DNA from: Bacteroidota bacterium
Lineage (GTDB): Bacteria; Bacteroidota; Bacteroidia; Bacteroidales; Lentimicrobiaceae
Assembly (NCBI GenBank): GCA_023441805.1
Contig: JAEZNO010000021.1
Span: 139,686 to 203,685 of the forward strand
Reading direction: 5' to 3'
DNA length: 64,000 bases
Below, one piece after another: positions 46,494-56,320 of the stretch. Both the position numbers and the translations under genes were made by a program. The stretch's first letter is position 1; each line of letters opens with the position of its first letter. Under the pieces are notes generated by a model. It did not search any database, was not told the DNA's origin, and worked only from the letters and a program-made list of their open reading frames with translations.

Positions 46494-48509
46494 TTGAAAG
46501 AACACAAAGGAAAAAATAAAAGAGCCAAAATTGTAATGCTAAGCATTGCAACTTTGGCTCTTTTTACTATCATTATATTCCTGTTATTCAGGAATTCACT
46601 CCTGCGAAAGGTAATCGACAGAAAATTAAATTCAATTTCACAAAACTACAATATCAAGGCGGGATACTCAAATGCACACTTCAGTGGAATTTCAACTGTT
46701 AACATCATTAACCTTTCAGTTGTTCCTCTTCAGAGTGATACTCTGGCACAAATAGATTCTATTTCAGTAAGCTTCAAACCTCTGGATCTTATATTTAACC
46801 GCCTTCGTTTCACTGAAGTCGAACTCTCCAATATCAATATTCATTTCGTTAGAGTTGACTCTGTCAGCAACTACCTTTTTCTGCTTGATCGTAAAAAAGA
46901 CTCAACAATCAGAGATACGATTGTCATGTTTCCTGAAAAGAATTATGGTTCAAGGGTAGATATACTTATGAATGCCCTTTTCAATCATGTGCCGGCAACC
47001 ACCACAATCCGAAACTTCAGGATTAACGCTGAAATTGATACCAACTCTTTTTCATTTTATCTGCCCGTCCTTGAAATAAATGACCGAAACTTTAATTCTA
47101 CGGTTGAGGTCACTGAGCATAATAATACAGATAATTGGCTGATAGCCGGACACATTGATGCTGACGGAAAAGACATAGAATTATCTTTACAATCTGCTTA
47201 TCATAAAAAGGTAATAATCCCCTACATAAAGGATAGATGGGATACATACTTTGCCTTTGACTCTGCACAAATCAAGCTTGCATGGTCTCGAATAAATGAA
47301 GTATCAAAGCTAAATGGTGAAGCCATGCTTGCAGGGCCGGTTGCCAACCACCCAAGAATTTCACCTGATGATGTTGAGCTTAAACAAAGTCGTATTTCTT
47401 ATTCCATTAATGTAGGCAAGTCCTTTATAGAAGTAGACAGTTCAACCTATATCTCTTTTAATGAGACAGGCTTCCATCCTTTTGTAAAATATGAGACTTC
47501 TCCGGTAAAGCAGCTTACACTAAGCATTCATGAACCCTCCCTTAATGCTCAGTCGTTCTTTAATTCCTTACCTGCTAAGTTGTTTAATAATCTTGAAGGA
47601 ATAAAAGTGCGTGGTGATCTCACCTTCAATCTCGATTTCATATTGCCTTTCAGCCAACCCGATTCTTTGTATTTTCAAGCAGAACTACAGGGAAAAGGTT
47701 TTGCTGTTGAGCGTTTTGGGAATACCAACTTCACCTATATCAATGATCCTTTTATTTACACCCCATACGAAAATGGCCGTCCGGTGCGTGAAATCATTGT
47801 CGGAGAAGCCAACCCCGATTTCAGAACCCTATCCGAAATCCCTGATCATCTCAAAAATGCCATCATGACATCCGAAGATGGACAGTTTTACCACCATAAT
47901 GGATTTGTACCTGATGCCATTCGCCATAGCATAATCACCAACATCAAAGAAAAGCGATTCGCACGTGGAGGTAGTACAATCAGTATGCAATTAGTCAAAA
48001 ATGTATTCCTGAACAGGAACAAGAACATAACCCGTAAGATTGAAGAAATGCTGATTACCTGGCTGATTGAATCAAGGAGGATGGTCTCGAAGGACAGGAT
48101 GCTGGAGGTTTATCTAAACATTATTGAGACAGGGCCAATGACATATGGTGTGAGTGAAGCAGCGAAATTCTATTTTAATAAGGATGTATCCAAATTAACA
48201 CTTGCTGAAAGTATTTATATAGCAAGCATCGTTCCACGACCTAAACTGTTTAAATATTCATTCGATAAAGAAGGAAATCTCCGCGATTATGTAACAGGCT
48301 ATTATTCCCTTGTGTCAGGTAAAATGCTAAACAGAGGATGGATAACTCAGGATGAATTCGACAATCTGAAACCTGAGATCATCATCAAAGGCCCTGCCCG
48401 TCAATACATTGTCACTGATACAATCCCGTCAGAAGAAGAAATCATTGACGACAAGAGGAATATTTTCGATTTTCTGAAGCTAAATATTTTTAAAAAGAAA
48501 CCGAAATAA
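46494..48509 (+). CDS. AsmA-like/GT51 peptidoglycan transglycosylase
   Basis: This 671-residue inner-membrane protein has one N-terminal helix (about 15-35). Residues about 35-425 look like an AsmA-type domain (LAQIDSISVSFKPLDL). A GT51 glycosyltransferase domain lies at about 440-600, with catalytic Glu461 in SEDGQFYHHNG, GGSTISMQ and the NIIETGP motif. No transpeptidase domain follows, so it should polymerise glycan strands only, like MtgA. The start at 46494 is a TTG that keeps basic residues before the membrane helix; an ATG at 46536 is the alternative. The AsmA part suggests contact with lipids or the outer membrane. Confidence 0.85.
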   Translation: MKEHKGKNKRAKIVMLSIATLALFTIIIFLLFRNSLLRKVIDRKLNSISQNYNIKAGYSNAHFSGISTVNIINLSVVPLQSDTLAQIDSISVSFKPLDLIFNRLRFTEVELSNINIHFVRVDSVSNYLFLLDRKKDSTIRDTIVMFPEKNYGSRVDILMNALFNHVPATTTIRNFRINAEIDTNSFSFYLPVLEINDRNFNSTVEVTEHNNTDNWLIAGHIDADGKDIELSLQSAYHKKVIIPYIKDRWDTYFAFDSAQIKLAWSRINEVSKLNGEAMLAGPVANHPRISPDDVELKQSRISYSINVGKSFIEVDSSTYISFNETGFHPFVKYETSPVKQLTLSIHEPSLNAQSFFNSLPAKLFNNLEGIKVRGDLTFNLDFILPFSQPDSLYFQAELQGKGFAVERFGNTNFTYINDPFIYTPYENGRPVREIIVGEANPDFRTLSEIPDHLKNAIMTSEDGQFYHHNGFVPDAIRHSIITNIKEKRFARGGSTISMQLVKNVFLNRNKNITRKIEEMLITWLIESRRMVSKDRMLEVYLNIIETGPMTYGVSEAAKFYFNKDVSKLTLAESIYIASIVPRPKLFKYSFDKEGNLRDYVTGYYSLVSGKMLNRGWITQDEFDNLKPEIIIKGPARQYIVTDTIPSEEEIIDDKRNIFDFLKLNIFKKKPK

Positions 48510-48563
48510 CTGCCGTTTCATTCTGAATCGAACAATGAAAAACTGTTGACAACTGTATTACTT

Positions 48564-49277
48564 TCACCAATTCAGATAAAATTCTGTTGTCAAATGACAG
48601 TATTCAGGTGTATAATTACCCAAGGCATCACGAATGGTGAGCGTTTGGGTATCTGTTTCTGTTCTTAAACCCTTTATGAATTCTATCAAAACGCGATTGG
48701 GCGATTTACCGAAACGGGGTATCACTATCAGTTCCCTGGATGGAAATAAACCGTTTGATTGAGAAAGATTCGTTATGTAGTCTTTGTCGGAGAATGGTAT
48801 TATCAACGAAAACCTCCCCTTTTCGGTTAATAATGATGCTGCCGAATAAATCAATTCCTCAGGTGGCAAATCATCATTGTGTCTTGCTCTGTTGCGGGAA
48901 TGATTATCCGATTTTAGCGATTGTGTAAACCAGGGTGGGTTTGATATGATGTGGTCATAATGAGTGTCATTTACCATATCTGATTTCACAAAATCAGCCA
49001 GACCGGCATGAATACAAAATAACCTTTCACTCCAGGCACTGTTGCTGAAATTATCAGAAGCCTGCAAATAGCAATCCTTGTCAATATCGATAGCCGTAAT
49101 AATAGCATTACTCCTTTGTGCTGCCATAATAGCAATCAAACCACTACCTGTTCCGATATCCAGAATATGTGATGCACCATTGAGATCCGCCCAGGAACCC
49201 AGCAAAACTGAATCAGTGCCTACCTTCATGGCACATTTGGAGTCATCAATGCTGAATTGCTTGAAATGAAAAGGCAT
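48564..49277 (-). CDS. trmN6: tRNA1(Val) (adenine(37)-N6)-methyltransferase
   Basis: This SAM-dependent enzyme methylates A37 of a valine tRNA. The start at 49277 (MPFHFKQF) is preferred over 49289. The 237-residue protein has the SAM loop DIGTGSGLIAI and the amino-methyltransferase motif NPPWF, plus the family N-terminus SIDDSKCAMKVGTDSVLLG. Single gene, convergent with the GT51 gene. Confidence 0.9.
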   Translation of the reverse strand: MPFHFKQFSIDDSKCAMKVGTDSVLLGSWADLNGASHILDIGTGSGLIAIMAAQRSNAIITAIDIDKDCYLQASDNFSNSAWSERLFCIHAGLADFVKSDMVNDTHYDHIISNPPWFTQSLKSDNHSRNRARHNDDLPPEELIYSAASLLTEKGRFSLIIPFSDKDYITNLSQSNGLFPSRELIVIPRFGKSPNRVLIEFIKGLRTETDTQTLTIRDALGNYTPEYCHLTTEFYLNW

Positions 49278-49359
49278 GGCAGATAGCAAATAACTTAAGC
49301 AGATAGGGATTAAGAGACTAAAATAATACGATATTTAAGCAATACTGATGAAGCTTTGC

Positions 49360-49881
49360 CTATTCCAGATATAATTCAATAAGGCCTTCGGGGGCTTCTG
49401 TGTGGAGATGTTTCTTTTCACGATCGACTGATGTGATAATCTCGTCGGTAATCGGGATAAGAATTTCCTTTCCCTTAAACGTCACGCTTAACACTGCCTG
49501 ATGAGGGTATTCTAAAACTTCATTTACTACACCAATAAATCCGTGGTGCTTATCGTGAACCTCAAAACCCGGTATCTCATGGTAGTAGAATTGATTACCT
49601 GAAAGTGGCTTGAGCATTGACACTGGTTGATAAAGTTCACACCCTGCAAGTATAGAAGCCTGATCAACAGTATCAACATCCGGAAATGAAATAACAGCCC
49701 TGTTATTGTGTTTAAGCTCGAGGTTATTAATAACAAATGGAATCAGTTGACCGTTCATCAGAACGAAAACTGATTCCATTTCTATGTAGTCTTCCGGTGT
49801 ATCAACATCCAGATGGATAAGGAGGGCGCCTTTAGAGGCAAATGGTTTTAATATTTTACCAAGGTAATAGTACCCCTCCAT
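49360..49881 (-). CDS. rimM: Ribosome maturation factor RimM
   Basis: This protein binds ribosomal protein S19 and assists 30S head assembly. The 173-residue protein has the N-terminal RimM barrel (YYLGKILKPFASKGALLI) and the C-terminal PRC-like barrel (FEVHDKHHGFIGVV, EILIPI). It lies 8 bp after rpsP, the conserved rpsP-rimM order. Confidence 0.95.
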   Translation of the reverse strand: MEGYYYLGKILKPFASKGALLIHLDVDTPEDYIEMESVFVLMNGQLIPFVINNLELKHNNRAVISFPDVDTVDQASILAGCELYQPVSMLKPLSGNQFYYHEIPGFEVHDKHHGFIGVVNEVLEYPHQAVLSVTFKGKEILIPITDEIITSVDREKKHLHTEAPEGLIELYLE

Positions 49882-49889
49882 AGGCTGAA

Positions 49890-50444
49890 TTATTCAGCAG
49901 CAGCTTCTTCGGTTGCTTCTGGTGCAGCTTCCTCAGTGGCTGTATCAGTAACTTCAGTTTCCTGAGCTTCTGCTGCAGCAACTTCCTGTTGACGTTTCTT
50001 AGCAATCTCGGCAGCGCGTGCTTCATTGATCTTAGCTTCCTGTTCGAGGAGCTTTTTCTTAGCCTCTTTCTCAGTAAGCTGCTCGTTCTTTATTGCACTT
50101 AAGCGTTTAGCCTGTTTGGCTTCTTTCCACTCGTTAAACTTAACTTCAGCAACTTCCTTTGTAAAAGCACCTTTAGCAACACCTTTCATCAGGTGATTGT
50201 ACAGTAATACGCCTTCATCTGAAAGTATAGTCTTAACAGTTGGAGTAGGATCAGCTCCTTTACGGAACCAATCATAAGCCTTCTGGAAGTCCAGATCAAT
50301 CTCGGCCGGTTTACTGATAGGATTGTAAGTGCCGATTTTTTCGATGAACCTTCCGTCACGGGGTGCACGACCATCCGCAATTACAATGTGGTAGAAAGGT
50401 CTGCCCTTCTTACCAAAGCGTTGTAATCTCATTTTTGTTGGCAT
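49890..50444 (-). CDS. rpsP: 30S ribosomal protein S16 with extended C-terminal tail
   Basis: The first 80 residues are a standard S16 (MPTKMRLQRFGKKGRPFYHIV). The protein then continues for about 100 residues: first a Lys/Glu/Ala-rich helix (about 105-150), then an acidic Ala/Glu/Thr tail (about 150-184). Most bacterial S16 proteins are 80-90 residues; such tails occur in Bacteroidota. The function of the tail is unknown. It is the first gene of the rpsP-rimM unit. Confidence 0.96.
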   Translation of the reverse strand: MPTKMRLQRFGKKGRPFYHIVIADGRAPRDGRFIEKIGTYNPISKPAEIDLDFQKAYDWFRKGADPTPTVKTILSDEGVLLYNHLMKGVAKGAFTKEVAEVKFNEWKEAKQAKRLSAIKNEQLTEKEAKKKLLEQEAKINEARAAEIAKKRQQEVAAAEAQETEVTDTATEEAAPEATEEAAAE

Positions 50445-50489
50445 AAATCTTAATCTTTAAAATGTAAATATAGTTTTTTAAACAGGGGT

Positions 50490-50521
50490 GCAAAGTAACG
50501 GAATATTTTTCAATTAAACAA
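50490..50521 (-). promoter_or_regulatory. Promoter of rpsP-rimM
   Basis: On the minus strand TTG (50521-50519), a 20-bp spacer and TTACTTTGC (50498-50490) match the Bacteroidota consensus with one mismatch in the -7 box. The predicted transcription start near 50487 gives a leader of about 43 bases. Confidence 0.6.
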
Positions 50522-50671
50522 GATACATTTTCATGTCACAGACTAAAATGCACCTCTATTGGCTACCATATTGCGACTGGTTAAAGACCATATTACTACC
50601 ACCATTTGTAGTCGGAATCTGGTTGACATCCAGTACACAAACAGTCCATTGGCTTATTAGAACTTGTGTAA

Positions 50672-51346
50672 TTATCTCCTGTTCTCTCTAACCCGTTCGC
50701 TCAGACGTTCATTAAATACATAATACAGTCTGAAGGTAAACATCCCATTGTATTGCTTTCGAACATTGGGATAGCCTGTTTTTGAATCAATAACTTCACG
50801 GGTGGCAATCGGGACAACTGAATATGCGTATCTTACATTAAACCTTAAACGTTCAACCAGTCTGAATTTGACATCAAGTAATAAATTAATATCGCTCGAT
50901 TTATAGATTCCACTATTAAGTGTGGTACCGGTCATCGGGATTCCGTTTCGCTGTTCTGAGACTTTTACCAGGCCACCCCATGAGGCACCGGCACCAAATG
51001 TAACAATGTCTTTATCAGTATATTGAATCAATAATGGGACATCCAGATAATTGAGTTTAAGATCGTATGAACCGTCAAGCGAATCATTGAATCTGGGCTT
51101 CTGGTGAGACCCTTTTTGATTGTAGATATTTTCGAGTGTTATTGCCCAGTTTCCGTTAATTGGTATTATGGCTGCGGCTCCGACATTGAGTCCGAATTTA
51201 TGATAACCAAACACTTCATCACCGTCAACCTGAGTTGCATTCACGCCTGCTATTAATGCCCCCATTATTCGCTGTGCACTGACATATCGTGGTGCTATCA
51301 ACATTAAAATTATTACTGATAATAAAAGAAACTGCTTCTTGTTCAT
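50672..51346 (-). CDS. Outer-membrane beta-barrel protein (PorT-like)
   Basis: This 224-residue protein has a signal peptide (cleavage near VSAQ, residue 25) and about eight alternating amphipathic strands. The segment GVNATQVDGDEVFGYHKFGLNVG is common to small Bacteroidota barrel proteins. It may be a structural or PorT-type protein of the outer membrane; T9SS involvement cannot be shown from the sequence. The 227-bp spacer between it and rpsP contains only the rpsP promoter. Confidence 0.75.
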   Translation of the reverse strand: MNKKQFLLLSVIILMLIAPRYVSAQRIMGALIAGVNATQVDGDEVFGYHKFGLNVGAAAIIPINGNWAITLENIYNQKGSHQKPRFNDSLDGSYDLKLNYLDVPLLIQYTDKDIVTFGAGASWGGLVKVSEQRNGIPMTGTTLNSGIYKSSDINLLLDVKFRLVERLRFNVRYAYSVVPIATREVIDSKTGYPNVRKQYNGMFTFRLYYVFNERLSERVRENRR

Positions 51347-51426
51347 TTATTTGCGATTAACGGCTTAGTCAACGGATGATATTGTATAAAATTGCTTTAG
51401 ATTTCTATTCCTACTCACCAGAGGGT

Positions 51427-53589
51427 TCATCTACCTGAAGCAATGTCCTTCATTGATAGTGATATACGTTTTCGGGCTACGTCTACTTCTACCACTTTTA
51501 CTTTCACCTGCTGAGTTAGTTTAACTACTTCATTCGGATCGCGGACAAAGCGGTTAGCCAACTGACTAACATGTACTAATCCGTCCTGATGTACCCCAAT
51601 ATCAACAAAAGCACCAAAAGCAGTGATGTTAGTCACTATACCGTTTAACACCATTCCAGGTTGTAGGTCTTCAATTTTATTGATGTTCTTGTCGAATTCA
51701 AACAAATCGAATTTCTCTCTTGGATCTCTGCCCGGCTTGGCCAATTCTTCAAGGATGTCAAGTATGGTTGGCAAACCGGCTTTTTCAGTGATAAATTGTT
51801 CAGGTTTGATTTTCGACCTAATATCCTTATTTCCAACCAATTGCTTTACATCCATATTTAGTGATTTCGCCATTTTATTGACTATATGGTAGCTCTCCGG
51901 ATGAACGGCACTCTCATCTAACGGATTTTCAGCATTACGAATCCTGAGAAAACCTGCTGCCTGCTCAAATGCTTTATCCCCGAAACGACTGATTTTCAAC
52001 AATTCACCTCTTGAACGAAAAGCACCATTCTTTTTACGATACTCAACAATCTTACCGGCTAATGCAGGACCGACACCCGAAACATAACTCAGAAGTTGTT
52101 TGCTTGCTGTATTCAGCTCCACCCCTACCTGGTTAACGCAATTTATTACTGTATCCTCAAGACTCTTGCCTAAAGCTGTCTGATCAACATCGTGCTGATA
52201 TTGGCCTACTCCAATTGATTTAGGGTCAATCTTTACCAATTCGGCTAAAGGATCCATTAAGCGTCGTCCAATTGAAACAGCACCCCTGACAGTGACATCA
52301 TAGTCAGGAAACTCTTCACGTGCAACCGGTGAAGCAGAATATACCGAAGCTCCACTCTCATTCACCATTATTGAAATAACCGGGCGATCGAATGTTATCG
52401 TACGAATAAAGTTCTCTGTTTCTCTTCCGGCAGTACCATTTCCGATAGCGATGGCTTCTACCCCATACGAAGAAACCAGGTTTTTCACTTTCGAAACAGC
52501 CGTAGCTACTTCACTTTGTGGTGGATGAGGGTAAATTGTTTCGTTATGCAGTAAATTACCCAATCGATCAATTACCACTATCTTACAGCCGGTTCGAAAA
52601 CCGGGGTCGATTGCTAATACCATTTTTTGTCCCAGCGGAGGTGCGAGCAGTAATTGACGAAGATTAACGGCAAATACTCTTATTGCCTCTTGATCAGCTT
52701 TCTCTTTGACTATCTGCCTCATCTCATTTTCAATAGAGGGTTTTAAGAGCCTCTTGTATGAATCGGCAATTGCAAGGTCAACCTGCATGGCAGCCTTATT
52801 GGATGAGCGGAGAAACAGTCTTTTAAGTGCTTCAACCGGGGTATTTTCATCAGGATCAATTGAAAGACGAAGGAATCCCTCTTCCTCTCCCCTGAACATT
52901 GCCAATATTCTGTGTGAAGGAGCCTTTAGAAGGTTTTCCTGCACATCATAGTAATTCTGATAATTAATTCCTTCAAGTTCTTTTCCCTTAACAGGTTTTG
53001 ATGAGATAACTGCCTGACGGTTAAAAATGTCCCTCATTTTCTCCCTTGCGCGTTTATCTTCACTTACCCATTCTGCAATGATATCCCTGGCTCCGGCTAA
53101 TGCTTCTTCAACTGAGTTTACAGCCTTTTCAGGATCAATAAAAGCCTCTGCTTTCATTTCCGGGTCAATTGGCAATTGTTTCATTAGTTCAGCAGCAAGT
53201 GGTTCCAGTCCCTTCTCGCGGGCAATAGTTGCACGAGTACGCCTCTTTGGTTTATATGGCAGGTAAATATCTTCAAGCTCGGTTAGTGTAGTCGCAGCAT
53301 TGATTTCTTTCTCAAGCTCAGGTGTCAGAACATTAAGGTCAGTCATCGATTGTATGATGAATGTTCTTCGCTTTTCAAGCTCTTGCAGTGCTTCATAAGT
53401 ATCTCGCACTGATGCAAGCATCACTTCATCCATCCCACCTGTTGCTTCCTTACGATACCTGGCAAGAAAGGGTATGGTAGCACCGCCATCCATTAAATTA
53501 ATGGTATTAAAAACCTGCCATAACTGCAGACTTAAACTCTTGCTTATCTGTGCGGCAAACCATTCCTGACTTCTTTCCATATTATTCAA
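51427..53589 (-). CDS. tex: RNA-binding transcriptional accessory protein Tex
   Basis: This conserved nucleic-acid-binding protein is thought to act in transcription and RNA metabolism. The 720-residue protein has the helical N-terminal Tex region, a YqgF/RNase H-like domain (LAIDPGFRTGCKIVVID, about 325 on), helix-hairpin-helix units (SYVSGVGPALAGKIVEYR) and a C-terminal S1 domain (about 645-715). The start is at 53589 or at the ATG three codons in. It overlaps the upstream methyltransferase-like gene by 8 bp. Confidence 0.95.
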   Translation of the reverse strand: MNNMERSQEWFAAQISKSLSLQLWQVFNTINLMDGGATIPFLARYRKEATGGMDEVMLASVRDTYEALQELEKRRTFIIQSMTDLNVLTPELEKEINAATTLTELEDIYLPYKPKRRTRATIAREKGLEPLAAELMKQLPIDPEMKAEAFIDPEKAVNSVEEALAGARDIIAEWVSEDKRAREKMRDIFNRQAVISSKPVKGKELEGINYQNYYDVQENLLKAPSHRILAMFRGEEEGFLRLSIDPDENTPVEALKRLFLRSSNKAAMQVDLAIADSYKRLLKPSIENEMRQIVKEKADQEAIRVFAVNLRQLLLAPPLGQKMVLAIDPGFRTGCKIVVIDRLGNLLHNETIYPHPPQSEVATAVSKVKNLVSSYGVEAIAIGNGTAGRETENFIRTITFDRPVISIMVNESGASVYSASPVAREEFPDYDVTVRGAVSIGRRLMDPLAELVKIDPKSIGVGQYQHDVDQTALGKSLEDTVINCVNQVGVELNTASKQLLSYVSGVGPALAGKIVEYRKKNGAFRSRGELLKISRFGDKAFEQAAGFLRIRNAENPLDESAVHPESYHIVNKMAKSLNMDVKQLVGNKDIRSKIKPEQFITEKAGLPTILDILEELAKPGRDPREKFDLFEFDKNINKIEDLQPGMVLNGIVTNITAFGAFVDIGVHQDGLVHVSQLANRFVRDPNEVVKLTQQVKVKVVEVDVARKRISLSMKDIASGR

Positions 53590-54268
53590 TGTTTGAGGCT
53601 GTTATGAAATAATTAGGGGTAATCTTATTCACACTCACTTTATGAACCTTTACATCGGTAAATACTGTCCTGAAATAATTAGTAAGTTTCTTTAACCCTG
53701 ACTCATCCTGTGAGTGCTGTAACTTATTGTAAACTACCTTACCATCTTTCCTGAGACAATTACTCAATAAACGTATAAATTGCAGTGTTTCAAACTTTCG
53801 AGGGATACAGTCATCTATATAAATATCCACCACGATGAGATCATACTGATTACTACAATCCGTGATAAAATCATAGGCATCATCTACAATGACTTCAAGG
53901 TTGGGAACTTTAGCCAGACCAAAATACTTGTTGGCTGCATCAATCACAGCAGGGTCAGCATCCACTCCCGTGAACCGGCAATTGATATTATATTCATCTT
54001 GCAATATTTTTACAACACTCCCGCCACCAAGTCCAAGCACCAGCACCTTTGAATTATTATCAATTGTGGGATGATCTTTATGAAAGTACTTTCTGAAGGC
54101 ATCATGTAATGGGCCATACGAATAATTGACTCTTCCGGCATTTAATTGATAACGACCATTAATAATGGCTACTTCAATAATAGGATTAATATTACTGTTA
54201 AACCGCTCAATTACTTCCTCTCTGAAAAAACTGCTTAAATAACCCGAAAATTTCTTCTCTGATCCCAT
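53582..54268 (-). CDS. Spermidine synthase-like methyltransferase-fold protein
   Basis: The ATG at 54268 (MGSEKKFSGYLSS) is preferred over 54298, which lies inside a terminator stem; this gives 228 residues. It has the SAM/dcSAM-binding loop VLVLGLGGGSVVKIL, DADPAVIDAA and DLIVVDIY of spermidine synthase-fold proteins. It lacks the separate N-terminal domain of full SpeE, so it is probably not an authentic spermidine synthase. Substrate unknown. It overlaps tex by 8 bp. Confidence 0.75.
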   Translation of the reverse strand: MGSEKKFSGYLSSFFREEVIERFNSNINPIIEVAIINGRYQLNAGRVNYSYGPLHDAFRKYFHKDHPTIDNNSKVLVLGLGGGSVVKILQDEYNINCRFTGVDADPAVIDAANKYFGLAKVPNLEVIVDDAYDFITDCSNQYDLIVVDIYIDDCIPRKFETLQFIRLLSNCLRKDGKVVYNKLQHSQDESGLKKLTNYFRTVFTDVKVHKVSVNKITPNYFITASNIE

Positions 54269-54283
54269 AGTGCAAAAATAAGC

Positions 54284-54305
54284 AAAGCCGGACTTCACCG
54301 GCTTT
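54284..54305 (-). terminator. Terminator after the type-B T9SS protein
   Basis: AAAGCCGG (54284-54291) and CCGGCTTT (54298-54305) are perfect 8-bp arms with a 6-base loop. T-rich stretches flank it on both strands. It lies just past the stop of the gliding-motility-type gene at 54328. Confidence 0.85.
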
Positions 54306-54327
54306 GACTTTTTTCGTTTACTAAAAT

Positions 54328-56280
54328 TTATCTGAACAACATCAGTGTCCCGTTCATTTTGATCATTCCATTATCCATATTGTTACCCGGCACATTAAAC
54401 TTCATATTCCATATATAAATGCCTGCAGCAGCAGGTGCCGAACCGATTTTTCCATCCCAACCCTGATGTATATCATTCGTCTCCCATAACAACTGCCCCC
54501 ATTTATTATACACCGAGAATGAAAAATCAGCCATACTCTCCCTGGCTATTGGCATTATTTTATCACCTATACAATTAAGTGCAGAGAATACTTCATTAAA
54601 TCCGTCACCATCAGGTGAAAATGCAGTGGGCACTCTGACATCAAGTCCGATGATATATAATGTATCCATCTGTTGGCAACAATTCCAGTCTTCAACCAGC
54701 ACTGTATATATTCCGGGAGTTGTGGCTCTATAAACAGCATCAGTACCCTCAGAAGTTCCACCCTGCCAATAATAGGAATACATATTATCATTGCCATACA
54801 GTGTAAGACTTGAGCCGTTTACAATATAGGCTGTATCATTTGTAAAATTAAGATCAAATGTCTGTACCGGTAGTGGATTGATAGTTACATTATATGAATT
54901 AGTGTAGCTGTTTCCTCCAAAGTGTTCTGTCCATGTAATAACATAGTCACCCGGTTTGCTGAATACATGAGTGGGATTAAACTCTCCGATAACTATGTTA
55001 TCAGCGCCGGAATCCGGGTCGCCGAAATTCCAGTCAACCGATGTAATATTCGATGTATTTAATAGTTTGAAGATTGTTTCATCGCCATCACATTTTGTAT
55101 CAAAGTCAATTGGAGGAACATTTAAGAATGAAGCAACAAAATTAGGCAGACCAATGTAAGCTTTAGTACCGTTTAAACCAAAACCGGTCTCATCGTAATT
55201 GCATGCTGTCCCCAGGCGGTTTGGATTTTCTATAATTCCTAATACGGGTTCATTTTGACGTGCTACATAAATTTTTCCATCTCTTCCTAGCTGAATTGCA
55301 ACTACATCATCAGCCATAGGTGCAGGATTGAGCTTGGTTTCAAATGCACCGTTTAACAGATCGTACTGATATAAAGTATTTTGATTACCATTTTGAGTTG
55401 TACGCTCAACAACAGTGGCATAAAGGAAATTACCATCCGGTGAAAATTCTATCCAATATGGTCCATGTAAAGGTGATGGAATTGTCACATTAATGGTAGA
55501 AGCATTGCTTACCTTTCCTGTAGAATTATCAAATGAGAATACTTGTATGTTTGCCTTACCAAATGAAGCGACCGCCAATTTATCACCTTTGGGTGAAAAC
55601 TTCATAGTACCCAGGTATTCACGATTTGCCTGATTTGAACTAATTGATTGTCCTGATGAACTCATTTCAGGATTTTTACTTACACCTGACTTGTCAACAA
55701 GATATGCATAAAAATTATTGTTATCTGCATCATGAGTCAGAACCCAGTAATCTTTACCGTTTAAATGTTTAACTCCTGATAATAAGGGCAATGCCGATGC
55801 AAGTAATTGATTGTCAGCTTCAACAACATCTCCATTGCCTGCTCTGGCACTCATATTAACAACAGAAAAACGAAGACCGTTATTTGTTCCGATTCTTCCC
55901 GTTGTAAATACATAAATTAAGTCTTTAGTGTCAGGATTTTGTATAATAAGCGAAGATTGCGTTCCACCCAGGTCACCTTTTAAATTATCCGGATTAATTC
56001 TTTCATGTGAACTATTAAACACGTTGGCACCATTAGCGTATAGCAATAGCTTTCCACTTGAGTCCGAAAGGGTTGAACTACCGACACCGGCAGCAAGGTT
56101 GTTTACACCGGCAGGTAAATTGTTATTCACTACTCCTGCATCAGTAAATTTTATACCTGCACTGTAATAAAAAAACCAATTATCAGCTTGATGGGGTACA
56201 ACATATGAACACCTGTTCTGAGCAAATGATACAAAGGCCATTAATCCGGTTAGGCAGGCAACGAGACAAATCTTCTTCAT
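54328..56280 (-). CDS. T9SS-secreted protein with type B (gliding-motility) sorting domain
   Basis: This 650-residue protein has a signal peptide (MKKICLVACLTGLMAFVSFAQ). Residues about 30-400 resemble a beta-propeller with repeats such as KFSPKGDKLAVAS and EFSPDGNFLYATVV. A PKD-like domain follows (VDWNFGDPDSG, about 420-470). The C-terminus is a type B T9SS sorting domain (VPTAFSPDGDGFNEVF, FSVYNKWGQLLWE, ending GTLMLFR). Type B proteins are usually held on the cell surface through PorP-like partners; none is in the window. Confidence 0.85.
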   Translation of the reverse strand: MKKICLVACLTGLMAFVSFAQNRCSYVVPHQADNWFFYYSAGIKFTDAGVVNNNLPAGVNNLAAGVGSSTLSDSSGKLLLYANGANVFNSSHERINPDNLKGDLGGTQSSLIIQNPDTKDLIYVFTTGRIGTNNGLRFSVVNMSARAGNGDVVEADNQLLASALPLLSGVKHLNGKDYWVLTHDADNNNFYAYLVDKSGVSKNPEMSSSGQSISSNQANREYLGTMKFSPKGDKLAVASFGKANIQVFSFDNSTGKVSNASTINVTIPSPLHGPYWIEFSPDGNFLYATVVERTTQNGNQNTLYQYDLLNGAFETKLNPAPMADDVVAIQLGRDGKIYVARQNEPVLGIIENPNRLGTACNYDETGFGLNGTKAYIGLPNFVASFLNVPPIDFDTKCDGDETIFKLLNTSNITSVDWNFGDPDSGADNIVIGEFNPTHVFSKPGDYVITWTEHFGGNSYTNSYNVTINPLPVQTFDLNFTNDTAYIVNGSSLTLYGNDNMYSYYWQGGTSEGTDAVYRATTPGIYTVLVEDWNCCQQMDTLYIIGLDVRVPTAFSPDGDGFNEVFSALNCIGDKIMPIARESMADFSFSVYNKWGQLLWETNDIHQGWDGKIGSAPAAAGIYIWNMKFNVPGNNMDNGMIKMNGTLMLFR

Positions 56281-56320
56281 TAAATCACAAATGTTTGGTC
56301 GTTAGTATGTATTTTGAGCA

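Noticed and set aside
48510..48563. Possible bidirectional terminator between the GT51 gene and trmN6
   Set aside because: TTTCATT and AATGAAA can pair, but the stem is only 7 bp, AT-rich and has an 11-base loop; too weak to call.
50522..50671. Spacer between rpsP and the barrel gene inspected for a small gene or RNA
   Set aside because: No open frame of useful length and no convincing stem; only the rpsP promoter at 50490-50521 adjoins it.
54269..54298. Upstream start for the spermidine synthase-like protein
   Set aside because: The extension falls in the terminator stem at 54284-54305; the ATG at 54268 is a better start.
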